Assembly (NCBI GenBank): GCA_023129535.1
Contig: JAGMBW010000126.1
Coordinates: forward strand, 1 to 45,719
DNA length: 45,719 bases
DNA from: Desulfobacterales bacterium
GTDB lineage: Bacteria > Desulfobacterota > Desulfobacteria > Desulfobacterales > C00003060
Direction of reading: 5' to 3'
Shown: positions 21,397-31,872 of the stretch, one piece after another
Layout of the letters: the number at the start of each line of letters is the position of its first letter
How positions within the stretch are numbered: position 1 is the first letter of the stretch
Notes under the pieces: model-generated
Databases searched by the model: none
What the model was told of the DNA's origin: nothing
What the model saw: the letters and a program-made list of their open reading frames with translations, nothing else
Made by a program: the position numbers and the translations under genes

Positions 21397-22089
21397 ATGA
21401 AACGTTTTTTAATAACCATAGACGGACCATCCGGGGCTGGCAAGAGCACGGTCAGTCGCAGGGTGGCCCAGCGGCTTGATTATACCCATGTTGACACTGG
21501 TGGCTTATATCGAGCCGTGGCCCTGGTGGCCCTCTCTGAAGGATGCGCACCCGATGATGACTATAAGCTGGCCAGAATTTGCAGGGATCTTGTACTCAGA
21601 TTCGAAAATAGCTCCGAAGGGCCAAAATTGTACGCTACCTACGTGCCGGCAGGCATGGATGGGGACGATGTTACAGAGCGCATACGAACCCCGGAGATTG
21701 GCATGTTTGCATCCGCAGTATCGGCAAGGTCCGTCGTAAGGGCATACCTGCTGGTTGTTCAGCGCGAAATGGCAAAAAACGGGGGCGTTGTTTTTGAGGG
21801 ACGTGACATGGGAACTGTCGTATTTCCAGAGGCGGATATCAAGTTCTATCTGGATGCCGACCTCGACACGCGTGCCATGAGACGCTGCAAGGAACTTGCC
21901 GAAAGTCATACAGCGGCCAGAGTGGCCGAGGTCAGGGAGGCCATGAAGAAAAGGGATGACGACGACTCCAGTAGAGTGTTAGCTCCCCTGATGCCTGCAC
22001 ATGATGCCATTAGAATCGATTCTACGTGCTTGGAAATTGGACAGGTCGTTGAGACGATGCTTGGCTACATTAGGACACACGCGAAATAA
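21397..22089 (+). CDS. cmk: Cytidylate kinase
   Basis: MKRFLITIDGPSGAGKSTVSRRVAQRLDYTHVDTGGLYRAVAL, FEGRDMGTVVFPEADIKFYLDA; ORF upstream of 21397 is translated repeat. Confidence 0.93.
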   Translation: MKRFLITIDGPSGAGKSTVSRRVAQRLDYTHVDTGGLYRAVALVALSEGCAPDDDYKLARICRDLVLRFENSSEGPKLYATYVPAGMDGDDVTERIRTPEIGMFASAVSARSVVRAYLLVVQREMAKNGGVVFEGRDMGTVVFPEADIKFYLDADLDTRAMRRCKELAESHTAARVAEVREAMKKRDDDDSSRVLAPLMPAHDAIRIDSTCLEIGQVVETMLGYIRTHAK

Positions 22090-22134
22090 AGGTTGTTTTT
22101 TAGACAGATGCCTGCTATAAAAAATATGATAATC

Positions 22135-22290
22135 GTTCATGGGTTCATGGGTTCAAGGGTTCAAGGGTTCAGGGTTTACCGTTCAGGAGCCAGAAGTCAG
22201 AAGTCAGAGATCAGAAGTCAGACCTCCGACCTCTGATCTCTATTCTTTTAACTGAACCTTGAACCCCTGAACCATTGAACCCGTGAACGG
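22135..22290. repeat. Nested hairpin: outer GGGTTCAN arms, inner AGAAGTC arms
   Basis: Direct reading of both arm pairs. Confidence 0.85.
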
Positions 22291-22349
22291 CTACAAACAA
22301 TTTTGCGTTAGCCAGTAGTTAACAAGGAGGAAAAGGGGGAAAGTTTTTG

Positions 22350-24323
22350 ATGGAAGAAGACAAAAACAACGTAACCGAACTTCCGGCAGAAGACGTGCAG
22401 ATTGAAGAAAAAGAGTCTGCCCAAGATCGTAAGGAGTCGGAGGTTCCTCAAAAAGACGAAACAGCAAAGGTCGAGGAAAAGCTTGGCAATGGGGCTCAGG
22501 GTGAGCCTAAGACGGCCAGGCCGGGCGCCGAGGCAAGCGGGGCTGCCAAGGAAGACCTCATGGAAATGTATGAAGAGAGTTTCCGGCGGGTTGAGGAAGG
22601 CCAGGTCGTGCAGGGCAGAATCGTTCAGGTCGACAAAGAATTTGTGTTAGTGGATATTGGATACAAGTTCGAAGGACAGGTGCCTATTGCTGAACTCACC
22701 AAACCAGACGGTACGATTGATGCCAGGGTGGGCGATACTATTGATGTCATGATGGAACGCTGGGACGACGATGGTGGCGTTGTATTGCTTTCCAAAGAAA
22801 AGGCTTCCAAGGTTAAGATTTGGGAAGATATCAAGAAGGCCTACGAGGAAGATGATACGGTCACGGGAGCTATAACCAGCCGTGTCAAGGGTGGGCTCTC
22901 TGTCGATATTGGGGTCCCTGCTTTTTTGCCAGGTTCTCAGATAGGCCTTCGCCCTGTACGCGATTTGGATCAAATGGTGGGCGAGACCTTCGAATTCAAG
23001 GTCTTAAAATACAATCGGAAACGGAGCAATATTGTTTTATCAAGACGTGTAATCCTTGAAAAGGAACGTCAAGGAAAGCGCGCTGAAACCCTTGCCATCA
23101 TCCACGAAGGCAAAATCATGACGGGTGTGGTAAAGAATATCACTGAATATGGCGCCTTTATTGATCTGGGCGGTATTGATGGCCTGCTCCATATCACAGA
23201 TATGTCCTGGGGCCGCATAGGTCATCCATCTGAGATATTTTCCGTAGGAGACGAGGTGAGTGTAAAGGTCCTGAATCTGGATCTGGAACGGGAACGGGTC
23301 TCTCTTGGGCTAAAGCAGCTTGTGCCAGACCCCTGGAGCACTGCTGAGGAGAAATATCCGATAGGTTCCCATGCAACAGGCAAAGTCGTGAGTTTTACCG
23401 ATTACGGGGCTTTCGTTGAACTGGAGAAAGGAATAGAGGGACTTATTCACGTCTCGGAGATGTCGTGGACAAAAAAGATACGTCATCCTTCCAAGGTGGT
23501 ATCGGTTGGCGAGACCGTTGAGGCTGTTGTTTTAAACATTTCAGCCGAGAACAGGAGAATATCGCTGGGCATGAAGCAGGTGGTGCCGAACCCCTGGGAT
23601 GTTGTGAGCGAGAAATATCCTGTAGGTACGACTATTGAGGGAAAGATCAAAAACCTTACGGATTTTGGTGTGTTTATCGGAATTGACGAGGGGATTGATG
23701 GTTTAGTGCACATCTCTGACATATCATGGACCAAGCGTATCAAACACCCGTCTGAACTGTATAAGAAGGGTGACGTGGTTCAGGCGATTGTTCTAAATAT
23801 TGACAAAGAAAACGAGCGATTTTCTCTTGGTATCAAGCAACTGCAGAAAGATCCCTGGGAGACGATCCCGGAACGATATGGAGTAGGAGACAAGATCACG
23901 GGTACCATAACGAATGTCACGGACTTTGGTCTTTTTGTTGAACTGGAAGAAGGGATTGAAGGCCTGGTCCATGTTTCGGAAGTGGGCAGGGAGAAGGTTA
24001 AGACCCCTGTGGGCAAGTTTCAAGCTGGAGACATTGTTGGGGCCAAGGTGATCAATATTAACCCCAAAGAACGACGAATCGGCCTCTCCGTCAAGCAGCT
24101 TGAAATGGAGGATGAACGTGACCTGGTCGTTGACTACTTGAACAGTTACAAGGGATCTCAATCAAGCTTAGGGGAGCTTCTGAAGGGGAACCTGAAAGAG
24201 AAAACAGTAAATCAGGAACCGGCCGAACAGGCTTCTGAGGGACTTGGTGACGCGGTTGAGGAGTCCGAGGTGAAAGGCGACACGGAAGTCGCCGTGGAAG
24301 ACGAACACAAAATTGAAAATTGA
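22350..24323 (+). CDS. rpsA: 30S ribosomal protein S1, six S1 domains, acidic N-terminal extension
   Basis: 658 aa ORF; repeated ITEYGAFIDLGGIDGLLHITDMSW-type S1 motifs; SD AAGGAGGAAAAGGGGGA. Confidence 0.94.
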   Translation: MEEDKNNVTELPAEDVQIEEKESAQDRKESEVPQKDETAKVEEKLGNGAQGEPKTARPGAEASGAAKEDLMEMYEESFRRVEEGQVVQGRIVQVDKEFVLVDIGYKFEGQVPIAELTKPDGTIDARVGDTIDVMMERWDDDGGVVLLSKEKASKVKIWEDIKKAYEEDDTVTGAITSRVKGGLSVDIGVPAFLPGSQIGLRPVRDLDQMVGETFEFKVLKYNRKRSNIVLSRRVILEKERQGKRAETLAIIHEGKIMTGVVKNITEYGAFIDLGGIDGLLHITDMSWGRIGHPSEIFSVGDEVSVKVLNLDLERERVSLGLKQLVPDPWSTAEEKYPIGSHATGKVVSFTDYGAFVELEKGIEGLIHVSEMSWTKKIRHPSKVVSVGETVEAVVLNISAENRRISLGMKQVVPNPWDVVSEKYPVGTTIEGKIKNLTDFGVFIGIDEGIDGLVHISDISWTKRIKHPSELYKKGDVVQAIVLNIDKENERFSLGIKQLQKDPWETIPERYGVGDKITGTITNVTDFGLFVELEEGIEGLVHVSEVGREKVKTPVGKFQAGDIVGAKVININPKERRIGLSVKQLEMEDERDLVVDYLNSYKGSQSSLGELLKGNLKEKTVNQEPAEQASEGLGDAVEESEVKGDTEVAVEDEHKIEN

Positions 24324-24490
24324 AGATTGACCATCGATTTCGGATTTCGGATTTCGGAATGCGGATTTAAAAGAAGGTGAAGCGAATAAGCAGCATCCAG
24401 TACCCAGTACCCAACGACAAATCACAAATGGCCAATTCCGCATTCCGCATTCCGCATAGCGCCCAAGCTTCACTTCGTGTCCGCATTTGA
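24318..24490. repeat. TTCGGAT/TGCGGAT 7-mer inverted arms with a phased 7-mer chain between them
   Basis: Direct reading. Confidence 0.8.
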
Positions 24491-24493
24491 TAA

Positions 24494-25408
24494 ATGAGCG
24501 TGTTTTCGAGAAGACATCCTATTTTGTTTTCATTGTTGGTCGTCTGCGCTATTGGAGCGTTCGTGATCATCAGTGTGGCAACCCTTTTCCTGTTTGGAAA
24601 GAGGGATTCTGCCTTTGAGTTTGGTGAAAAGGTTGGGGTTGTACAAATTAGGGGGATTATCGCCGATCCCAGGCCGGTTATCGCGCAGCTTAAGAGATTC
24701 CGAAAGAATGACAACATTAAGGCCATTGTCCTGAGGATCGATTCACCCGGGGGTGGGGTTGCGCCTTCTCAGGAGATTCATTCAGAGGTAAAGAAGACGA
24801 CCCGTTTCAAGAAGGTGGTTGCCTCTATGGGTGCCATAGGCGCTTCCGGCGGGTACTACGTGGCTGCGGCTGCGGATCACATCATGGCGAATCCTGGCAC
24901 TATTACGGGAAGTATTGGGGTGATTATGGAATTCGCCAATGTGGAGGAGTTGTTGGAAAAAATCGGGATTTCTGCCGTAGTCATAAAGAGTGGCGATTAC
25001 AAGGATATGGGCTCCCCATTGCGTAAGGTGACGCCCGAAGAAAGGGATCTATTGCAGGGCTTTACTGACAATGTCCATCAGCAATTTGTGGCGGCAGTGG
25101 CTGAGGGGAGAAGATTGTCTGAGGAAACGGTTCGGGCCATTGCGGACGGTCGGATATTGTCCGGGGAACAGGCGCAGAAACTCGGCTTGCTGGACAGCCT
25201 TGGTAGCTTAGAGGATGCGATTAAAAAGGCGGCCGAGCTGGGTGGTATCAAGGGGGAGCCATCGGTCGTCTATGGCGAGAAAAAGAGGTTTTCTATGCTT
25301 GAATTCATTTTGGGCTCCAGGTTGGCAGGGGCGCTGGACAGGATCACAAGCGCCGCGCTCTATTCCGGATATCTATATATACCAGGGCGGGGCCCAGACA
25401 ATGGTTAA
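24494..25408 (+). CDS. sppA: Signal peptide peptidase SppA (S49)
   Basis: 304 aa; LRIDSPGGGVAPSQEI, MGAIGASGGYYVAAAAD, KSGDYKDMGSP. Confidence 0.92.
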   Translation: MSVFSRRHPILFSLLVVCAIGAFVIISVATLFLFGKRDSAFEFGEKVGVVQIRGIIADPRPVIAQLKRFRKNDNIKAIVLRIDSPGGGVAPSQEIHSEVKKTTRFKKVVASMGAIGASGGYYVAAAADHIMANPGTITGSIGVIMEFANVEELLEKIGISAVVIKSGDYKDMGSPLRKVTPEERDLLQGFTDNVHQQFVAAVAEGRRLSEETVRAIADGRILSGEQAQKLGLLDSLGSLEDAIKKAAELGGIKGEPSVVYGEKKRFSMLEFILGSRLAGALDRITSAALYSGYLYIPGRGPDNG

Positions 25409-25679
25409 ACAGGACCTGACAGATTCCTTGATGAAAGCATTTCCGGGTATTAGCAAGCAAGACATGTTGACCGTCGCGGATGCCCTTTTTGAAAGCATGG
25501 CACAAGCCCTCATGCAGGGGGAGACAATTGACGTGCGAGGCCTGGGTCGCTTCAAGATAAAGGAGCGCGGGCCAGCAAAGGGAAGAAATCCTAAGACCAG
25601 GACCCCCGTGTACGTGCCCAAACATTGGGTCGTTCATTTCAAGCCGTCTGAGAGTCTGAGTAAGATGATTGACGATTGA
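25401..25679 (+). CDS. HU/IHF family DNA-binding protein
   Basis: MVKQDLTDSLMKAF...GETIDVRGLGRFKIKERGPAKGRNPKT; overlaps the sppA stop by 8 bp. Confidence 0.9.
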   Translation: MVKQDLTDSLMKAFPGISKQDMLTVADALFESMAQALMQGETIDVRGLGRFKIKERGPAKGRNPKTRTPVYVPKHWVVHFKPSESLSKMIDD

Positions 25680-25800
25680 TGATTGATGATTGTCGATTGA
25701 AGGATCAATAGCTTCCTCCACGCAGCGTTCTTGCTCATGATTTTCAAAGGACTAAAGTGTTGCCAATCGCCAATCATCAATCGAAAATCGTCAATATTCA
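25667..25800. repeat. GATTGAY inverted arms (25667-25701 / 25763-25800)
   Basis: Direct reading. Confidence 0.85.
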
Positions 25801-26402
25801 AAAATAGACACATCTCCCAGCCCTACCCGGATTACCTCAGGCATATCCCCAATAAGAGAAACCACGCTTGAGGGCCGTCCTGGCACTGGTCCTCCGTCTA
25901 TGACAATATCGATTTGAGCGCCAAGCGCCTCGAAGATCGCAGAGGGGTCGGACAGGATTGTACCATCTGGAAGGGTAGCGCTCGTAGAAATGATAGGGCG
26001 GTCGAGTTGTTTGACCAGGGACAAGCAGATGGGGTGATCCGGCACCCGAATACCAGCCGTTTTCTGTGATGTCAGCATCATCTTTGGAACAAGTTTGGAA
26101 CCTTCCAGCACAAACGTGTATGGACCAGGGAGGAGCCTTTTCATGGTTTTGTAAGCGTAATTGGACACCTTTGCATATTGACTGATGTTCTTCAGGTCGG
26201 AGCAGATGAAACTGAAAGGCTTTTTCTGGCGCCGCTGCTTCAGACGATAGATCTTGCCAATCGCCTTCTTGTTAATGATGTCACAGCCTATGCCATAATA
26301 AGTGTCTGTGGGGTAGGCAATGGTCGACCCGTCTTTTAGTGCCTCTGCAACCTTTTGAATCAGACGGGGTTGTGGATTCCTGGGATTGATGTTTATTAGC
26401 AT
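25791..26402 (-). CDS. Threonylcarbamoyl-AMP synthase (Sua5/YciO/YrdC/YwlC family)
   Basis: AYPTDTYYGIGCDIINKKAIGKIYRLKQRRQKKPFSFIC, STSATLPDG; start at 26402; upstream ORF extension is repeat-derived or antisense to guaB. Confidence 0.88.
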   Translation of the reverse strand: MLININPRNPQPRLIQKVAEALKDGSTIAYPTDTYYGIGCDIINKKAIGKIYRLKQRRQKKPFSFICSDLKNISQYAKVSNYAYKTMKRLLPGPYTFVLEGSKLVPKMMLTSQKTAGIRVPDHPICLSLVKQLDRPIISTSATLPDGTILSDPSAIFEALGAQIDIVIDGGPVPGRPSSVVSLIGDMPEVIRVGLGDVSIFEY

Positions 26403-26410
26403 GGTTGTCA

Positions 26411-26472
26411 CGTTGAGCCGGTTGAGCCCGTTGAGCTTGTTAACCGGCAAAACGGGCTCAACCGGCTCAACC
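26411..26472. repeat. GTTGAGCCG 9-mer hairpin in the divergent promoter region
   Basis: cgttgagccggttgagcccgttgagcttgttaaccggcaaaacgggctcaaccggctcaacc. Confidence 0.85.
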
Positions 26473-26598
26473 AAAATATAGTTTCCTTGTGGTCTTCTTG
26501 TCAAGGCAATCGGTTCCGTCCTGCTCAATAAATTATTGCCAAAAGGGAGTCCATCTGGTATTTGTTCAAATTCAAAAAAGAGATACAGGAGAAGACCC

Positions 26599-28062
26599 AT
26601 GTCACAGGCTATCTTGGAGGAAGGTTTGACATTTGATGATATCTTACTCGTTCCCGCGCATTCAGAGGTGTTGCCAGGGGATGTGGATGTAAAAACCCGT
26701 TTAACCAGGAGGATTTCTCTGAACATACCCATTATAAGTGCAGCCATGGATACGGTGACAGAGGCTGAGACCTCTATCAGTCTGGCCAGGGAAGGGGGGA
26801 TGGGCATTATTCACCGAAATATGAGCATAAAGAGCCAGGCTCAGGAAGTGGACAAGGTCAAGAAGTCTGAGAGCGGCATGATTGTGGACCCCCTGACCAT
26901 TAATCCTGAGAGGCCTATCCATGAGGTACTCGCACTTATGGAAAGGTATCGCATTTCGGGTGTCCCAGTCGTTAAGGGAGAGCGGTTGGTAGGGATTGTA
27001 ACCAACAGGGACCTTCGGTTTGAAACGGACCTGAGCAAGAGGATCTCTGAGGTCATGACGAAAGACAACCTGGTCACAGTATCTGAGGGTATTACACTTG
27101 AGGAGTCCAAAAAGCTGCTGCACGAACACCGAATCGAAAAACTCCTGGTAGTGGATGACAAGGGGTTTTTGAAAGGGCTTATAACGATTAAAGACATAGA
27201 GAAGCTCAGAAAGTATCCCAATGCCTGCAAGGACGATCTGGGCAGGCTCCGGGTTGGTGCTGCCGTGGGAACGGGCCCTGACATGGAAGAGCGAACTGAA
27301 GCCCTCCTGAAAGCTGATGCCGATGTGATTTTGATCGACACCTCTCATGGTCACAGCCTCGGTGTATTAAAGGCGGTTGAACGGTTGAAAGGAACCTTCA
27401 AGAATATCGAATTGATTGCAGGTAATGTGGCCACAGCAGAAGGGGTTGAGGCCCTGGTCAGGCAAGGTGCTGACGGGGTAAAGGTAGGCGTTGGGCCAGG
27501 GTCCATTTGTACGACGCGCATCATTGCCGGGATTGGGGTCCCGCAGGTTACCGCCATCATGAGCTGCAGGCCTGTCAGCGAGAAAACCGGCGTTCCTCTT
27601 ATTGCTGATGGTGGCGTCAAGTACTCAGGCGACATAACCAAGGCAGTCGCTGTAGGTGCCCATGCGGTGATGATCGGGAGTCTCTTTGCCGGCACCGAGG
27701 AAAGCCCGGGGGAGACCGTCTTGTTTCAAGGCAGAAGCTATAAGGTATATCGAGGTATGGGATCTATAGAAGCCATGAAAAAGGGAGCCAGAGATAGATA
27801 CTATCAAGAAGATCTTGCCGAGGAGACCAAACTTGTTCCCGAAGGAATCGTAGGCCGGGTTCCCTATAAAGGGTCCCTCTCCGGATGCGTCTACCAGCTT
27901 GTTGGCGGTCTGAGGGCAGGCATGGGTTATGTTGGTTGCCGGAGCCTTGAGGAATTGCGGCAGAATGCAAGGTTTATCCGGATTACTGCATCCGGTTTAC
28001 GCGAGAGCCATGTGCATGACGTGATCATTACCAAAGAAGCTCCCAACTATCGGTTAGAGTAA
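26599..28062 (+). CDS. guaB: Inosine-5'-monophosphate dehydrogenase
   Basis: [29 protein letters not shown] pair, [29 protein letters not shown] upstream. Confidence 0.96.
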   Translation: MSQAILEEGLTFDDILLVPAHSEVLPGDVDVKTRLTRRISLNIPIISAAMDTVTEAETSISLAREGGMGIIHRNMSIKSQAQEVDKVKKSESGMIVDPLTINPERPIHEVLALMERYRISGVPVVKGERLVGIVTNRDLRFETDLSKRISEVMTKDNLVTVSEGITLEESKKLLHEHRIEKLLVVDDKGFLKGLITIKDIEKLRKYPNACKDDLGRLRVGAAVGTGPDMEERTEALLKADADVILIDTSHGHSLGVLKAVERLKGTFKNIELIAGNVATAEGVEALVRQGADGVKVGVGPGSICTTRIIAGIGVPQVTAIMSCRPVSEKTGVPLIADGGVKYSGDITKAVAVGAHAVMIGSLFAGTEESPGETVLFQGRSYKVYRGMGSIEAMKKGARDRYYQEDLAEETKLVPEGIVGRVPYKGSLSGCVYQLVGGLRAGMGYVGCRSLEELRQNARFIRITASGLRESHVHDVIITKEAPNYRLE

Positions 28063-28067
28063 CCTTC

Positions 28068-28246
28068 ATGGAGTGTTGGAGTAATGGAGTGTTGGAGTAA
28101 TGGAATACCCGGAAAAGAATCGTGCGTATCAAGAAGTAAGAGTCCAGAGAACTGACCTATGATTTCATGATAGAGGAAAGTAATTCGATATATGCCAGCG
28201 AATAATGCAATACTCCAGTACTCCAATACTCCAATACTCCACTCTC
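28068..28246. repeat. GGAGTNNT inverted arms (28068-28106 / 28208-28246) enclosing a small ORF remnant
   Basis: Direct reading. Confidence 0.85.
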
Positions 28247-28301
28247 CTATTGAGGATCACAAACTTTACATCAGAACGAAAAAGACCGTGAATGGGTACA
28301 A

Positions 28302-31300
28302 ATGATCCCTTCCGCTGATTTTGTTCACCTTCATGTCCACACACAATACAGCCTCCTTGACGGGGCAATCCGCATCGATTCTCTTCTGAAGCGGGCTGCC
28401 TCCTACCAGATGATCTCTGTAGCTATCACTGATCACGGCACGATGTATGGGGTCATTGAGTTTTATGAAAAGGCATACAAGGCCGGTATCAAGCCAATCA
28501 TTGGATGCGAGATCTACGTAGCCCCCAGGAGCCGATTTGACAAGACTCCCGGTAACAAAAGGGGATTGTTTCACTTAGTACTGTTGGCGAAAAACAAAGA
28601 TGGATACCAGAATCTTTGCCGACTGGTTACTGCGGGTCATTTGGAGGGTTTCTACTACAAGCCCCGGGTGGACAAGGAAATCCTTGCCGGTTGCAGCAGG
28701 GGCTTAATTGCCCTGAGTGGCTGTCTCCATGGTGAGATCCCACGTTTGATACAAGCTGGTCGCCTGGATAAGGCTGGTGAAGTTGCACGCACATACGAGG
28801 CCATGTTTGGCAAGGGCAATTTCTATTTGGAGGTCCAAAACAATGGTATTGAAGCCCAGGAGGGCGTGAACCATGCCCTGCGGGAAATGAGTGAGAGGCT
28901 TTCTATTCCATTGGTGGCCACCAATGATTGCCACTATTTGGATCCAGAGGATGCCCATGCCCACGATGTCCTGCTGTGTATCCAGACCGGCAAAACCGTC
29001 AAAGAAACAAACCGTCTGAAGTTCCAGACCGATCAGCTTTATTTCAAGTCTCCGGAAGAGATGAAGCTTGATTTTCGTGACTATCCAGGCGCCATAGAGC
29101 ATTCAGTTGAAATCGGCAATCGATGTAATTTAGAACTTGATCTCAAGTCCCATCATTTTCCCAGATTTCGCCTCGAGTCTTATGGGCCGCCCGAAGACTC
29201 CGGCTCGGAGGTAATCGTTCCGGGGATAGAAAAAAATGACGAACCACTGCGCTCGAGAGAAAATGGGGTCTCCGGTGTGGATGAATACTTAGAACGAGAG
29301 GCGAGAAAGGGGCTGGAGATGCGATTAGAGGAAATCCGGTCGAGAACCCCTGACTTCTCGCCTGCAGACAGTGAGCGTTACCAAAAACGGCTTGACCGGG
29401 AGTTGGACGTTATCAAGGGAATGGGCTTTGCCGGATATTTCTTAGTTGTTGCAGACTTTGTTCGATTTGCCAGAGAGTCAAATATCCCGGTAGGGCCAGG
29501 TCGAGGTTCTGCAGCGGGTAGCCTGGTCGCCTATTCCCTTGGGATCACAGACCTGGATCCTATTGCGTACGGCTTGATATTTGAACGATTCTTAAATCCC
29601 GCACGGAAAAGCCTCCCCGACATCGATATTGATTTCTGCATAGAAGGCCGAGACACTGTCTTCAGGTACGTAGTGGAAAAATATGGAGGGCCGGATTATG
29701 TCGCCCAGATCATCACCTTTGGTAAAATGCAGGCGAGGGCGGTCATCAGGGACGTGGGAAGGGCCCTTGACATTCCCTTAAGAGAAGTTGACACAATCGC
29801 TAAGATGATACCCGAGGTGCTAAATATCAGCCTCGGGCAGGCCATTTCCCAGGAACCGAAATTACGAAACCTGGCAAAGGAAAGGCCCTACGTTAAAGAA
29901 CTTTTTACCATTGCACAGGCCCTGGAGGGGCTGCCAAGGCACGCTTCAACCCACGCTGCCGGGGTGGTGATTTCAGATCGGCCGCTGGTTGAGTATCTGC
30001 CGCTGGCCAGAGGCAAGAAAGGGGAGGTTGTAACCCAATATGACATGAATGCCGTGGAGAAAATCGGATTGATCAAGTTTGATTTTCTGGGGCTTCGCAA
30101 TCTCACCGTTATGAAGGAAGCATGTGAAATCATACGCAAACAGGGTGGCATACCACCTGACTTAGCACGTCTCGATGTGGCGGACAAAAAAACATATCAG
30201 CTCCTTGCTTCAGCCCAGACCACTGGCGTATTCCAGCTCGAAAGCTCTGGCATGAAAGACCTCCTGTCACGCCTGAAACCAGCCTGTTTTGAGGACATCA
30301 CTGCCCTGGTGGCCCTTTATCGTCCTGGGCCCCTGGACAGCGGCATGCACAATGAATTTGTTGAGAGAAAAAATGGTCGAGTTGCGGTGACCTACCTTCT
30401 CCCGGAGCTTGAACCTATTCTTAGGGATACGTACGGGGTCATCCTGTATCAAGAGCAGGTCATGAATATAGCCAGTGAACTTGCAGACTATTCTATGGCC
30501 GAAGCAGACAACCTGAGAAAAGCGATGGGTAAGAAGATCGGCGAGATCATGGCTCAAGAGCGTGAACGGTTCCTCTCAAGGGCCAAAAAGAAGGGGATGG
30601 ATGAGGAAAAGGCAGAAAATGTCTTTAACCAGATTCAGACATTCGGGCGGTATGGTTTTAATAAGGCCCACAGCGCTGCCTACGCCATGATTGCCTTTCA
30701 GACAGCCTATCTGAAGGCCCACTTTCCAGTTGAGCTTATGGCTGCCATTCTGACAAGCGAAATGGGCTCGACCGAAGAGGTGGTCAAATATATTGCCGAA
30801 TGCCGCAATCAGGGGATTGAGATCCTTCCTCCTGATATAAATCAAAGCGATACGAATTTCACGGTCGTAGAGGGCAAGATCCGTTTTGGCCTGGCAGCCG
30901 TCAAGAATGTTGGACAAGGGGCCATAGAGTCGGTTCTTGAGGTTCGAAAACAGGGTGGATCCTTCAAATCGTTGTTTGATTTCTGCGAGCGGGTAGACCA
31001 CAGAAAGGTTAACCGGCGCGTTGTTGAGAGCTTGATCAAGTCCGGGGCTTTTGATTCAACAGCGGCAAGACGCTCTCAGATGATGTCTGTGCTGGAGGAG
31101 GCCTTCGAAGCCGGACAAAAAATCCAGAAGGATCGCATAAACGGCCAATTTAGCCTTTTTGAGATGATGTCGCCAGACAGCCGTGGCGCGATCTATCCCC
31201 CATTTCCTGAAATAGAGGAATGGAATGAGGGTGAGCTTTTAAAGTATGAGCAGGAATCCGTCGGATTTTTTATAACCGGACACCCTCTCGGGAGATATGA

Positions 31301-31868
31301 ACCGATACTGAAGAAGTTTAGCAATGCGGATAGCGTGAAGCTTCAGGATCTTTCAGATGGTCGAGTCGTTCGCATCGGGGGCATTGTGCGGGACTATAAA
31401 CGCTATAATGACAAGAAGGGAGGGGTTATGGCCTTTGTAACCCTTGAGGACTTGAGCGGTCTTGTAGAGGTTACCCTCTTCTCCTCATTGTATTCCACGG
31501 TATCCGGCCTCATAGAGAAGGACTCTGCCGTCATGGTTGAGGGCCGCGTTACCAAAGACGAGAAGTCGAGCAAAATCTTAGCCGACACAGTTGTTCCGAT
31601 AGACCAGGCCGAGGCAACCTGGACAACGGGTGTCCATCTTAACGTTGATATGACCGCTCTCAACAAAGAAAGTCTCCGAAAACTCTGCGAGATCTTGAAG
31701 CAACACAAGGGGTCTTCCAGTGCCTATCTGCACCTTCTGATGCCCCAAAGGACCGACACTATTATTGCATTGCCCGCAAGCATAAGGGTAAAAGCTGGTC
31801 AGGACTTGACCCAGGCGGTCAACGAGTTTTTGGGCTACAGTGCGGTTGAGACCGTGTGTCAGAAGTAA
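28302..31868 (+). CDS. dnaE: DNA polymerase III alpha subunit
   Basis: 1188 aa; HLHVHTQYSLLDGAIRI PHP domain; GPGRGSAAGSLVAYSLGITDLDPI; LPDIDIDFCIEGRD; OB domain near the C-terminus. Confidence 0.96.
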   Translation: MIPSADFVHLHVHTQYSLLDGAIRIDSLLKRAASYQMISVAITDHGTMYGVIEFYEKAYKAGIKPIIGCEIYVAPRSRFDKTPGNKRGLFHLVLLAKNKDGYQNLCRLVTAGHLEGFYYKPRVDKEILAGCSRGLIALSGCLHGEIPRLIQAGRLDKAGEVARTYEAMFGKGNFYLEVQNNGIEAQEGVNHALREMSERLSIPLVATNDCHYLDPEDAHAHDVLLCIQTGKTVKETNRLKFQTDQLYFKSPEEMKLDFRDYPGAIEHSVEIGNRCNLELDLKSHHFPRFRLESYGPPEDSGSEVIVPGIEKNDEPLRSRENGVSGVDEYLEREARKGLEMRLEEIRSRTPDFSPADSERYQKRLDRELDVIKGMGFAGYFLVVADFVRFARESNIPVGPGRGSAAGSLVAYSLGITDLDPIAYGLIFERFLNPARKSLPDIDIDFCIEGRDTVFRYVVEKYGGPDYVAQIITFGKMQARAVIRDVGRALDIPLREVDTIAKMIPEVLNISLGQAISQEPKLRNLAKERPYVKELFTIAQALEGLPRHASTHAAGVVISDRPLVEYLPLARGKKGEVVTQYDMNAVEKIGLIKFDFLGLRNLTVMKEACEIIRKQGGIPPDLARLDVADKKTYQLLASAQTTGVFQLESSGMKDLLSRLKPACFEDITALVALYRPGPLDSGMHNEFVERKNGRVAVTYLLPELEPILRDTYGVILYQEQVMNIASELADYSMAEADNLRKAMGKKIGEIMAQERERFLSRAKKKGMDEEKAENVFNQIQTFGRYGFNKAHSAAYAMIAFQTAYLKAHFPVELMAAILTSEMGSTEEVVKYIAECRNQGIEILPPDINQSDTNFTVVEGKIRFGLAAVKNVGQGAIESVLEVRKQGGSFKSLFDFCERVDHRKVNRRVVESLIKSGAFDSTAARRSQMMSVLEEAFEAGQKIQKDRINGQFSLFEMMSPDSRGAIYPPFPEIEEWNEGELLKYEQESVGFFITGHPLGRYEPILKKFSNADSVKLQDLSDGRVVRIGGIVRDYKRYNDKKGGVMAFVTLEDLSGLVEVTLFSSLYSTVSGLIEKDSAVMVEGRVTKDEKSSKILADTVVPIDQAEATWTTGVHLNVDMTALNKESLRKLCEILKQHKGSSSAYLHLLMPQRTDTIIALPASIRVKAGQDLTQAVNEFLGYSAVETVCQK

Positions 31869-31872
31869 AGAG

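Noticed and set aside
25791-26807. 338-aa ORF version of the Sua5-like protein with a long N-terminus
   Set aside because: The N-terminal part is antisense to guaB plus translated 9-mer repeat (ILVEPVEPVLPVNKLNGLNRLN); start at 26402 is much more likely.
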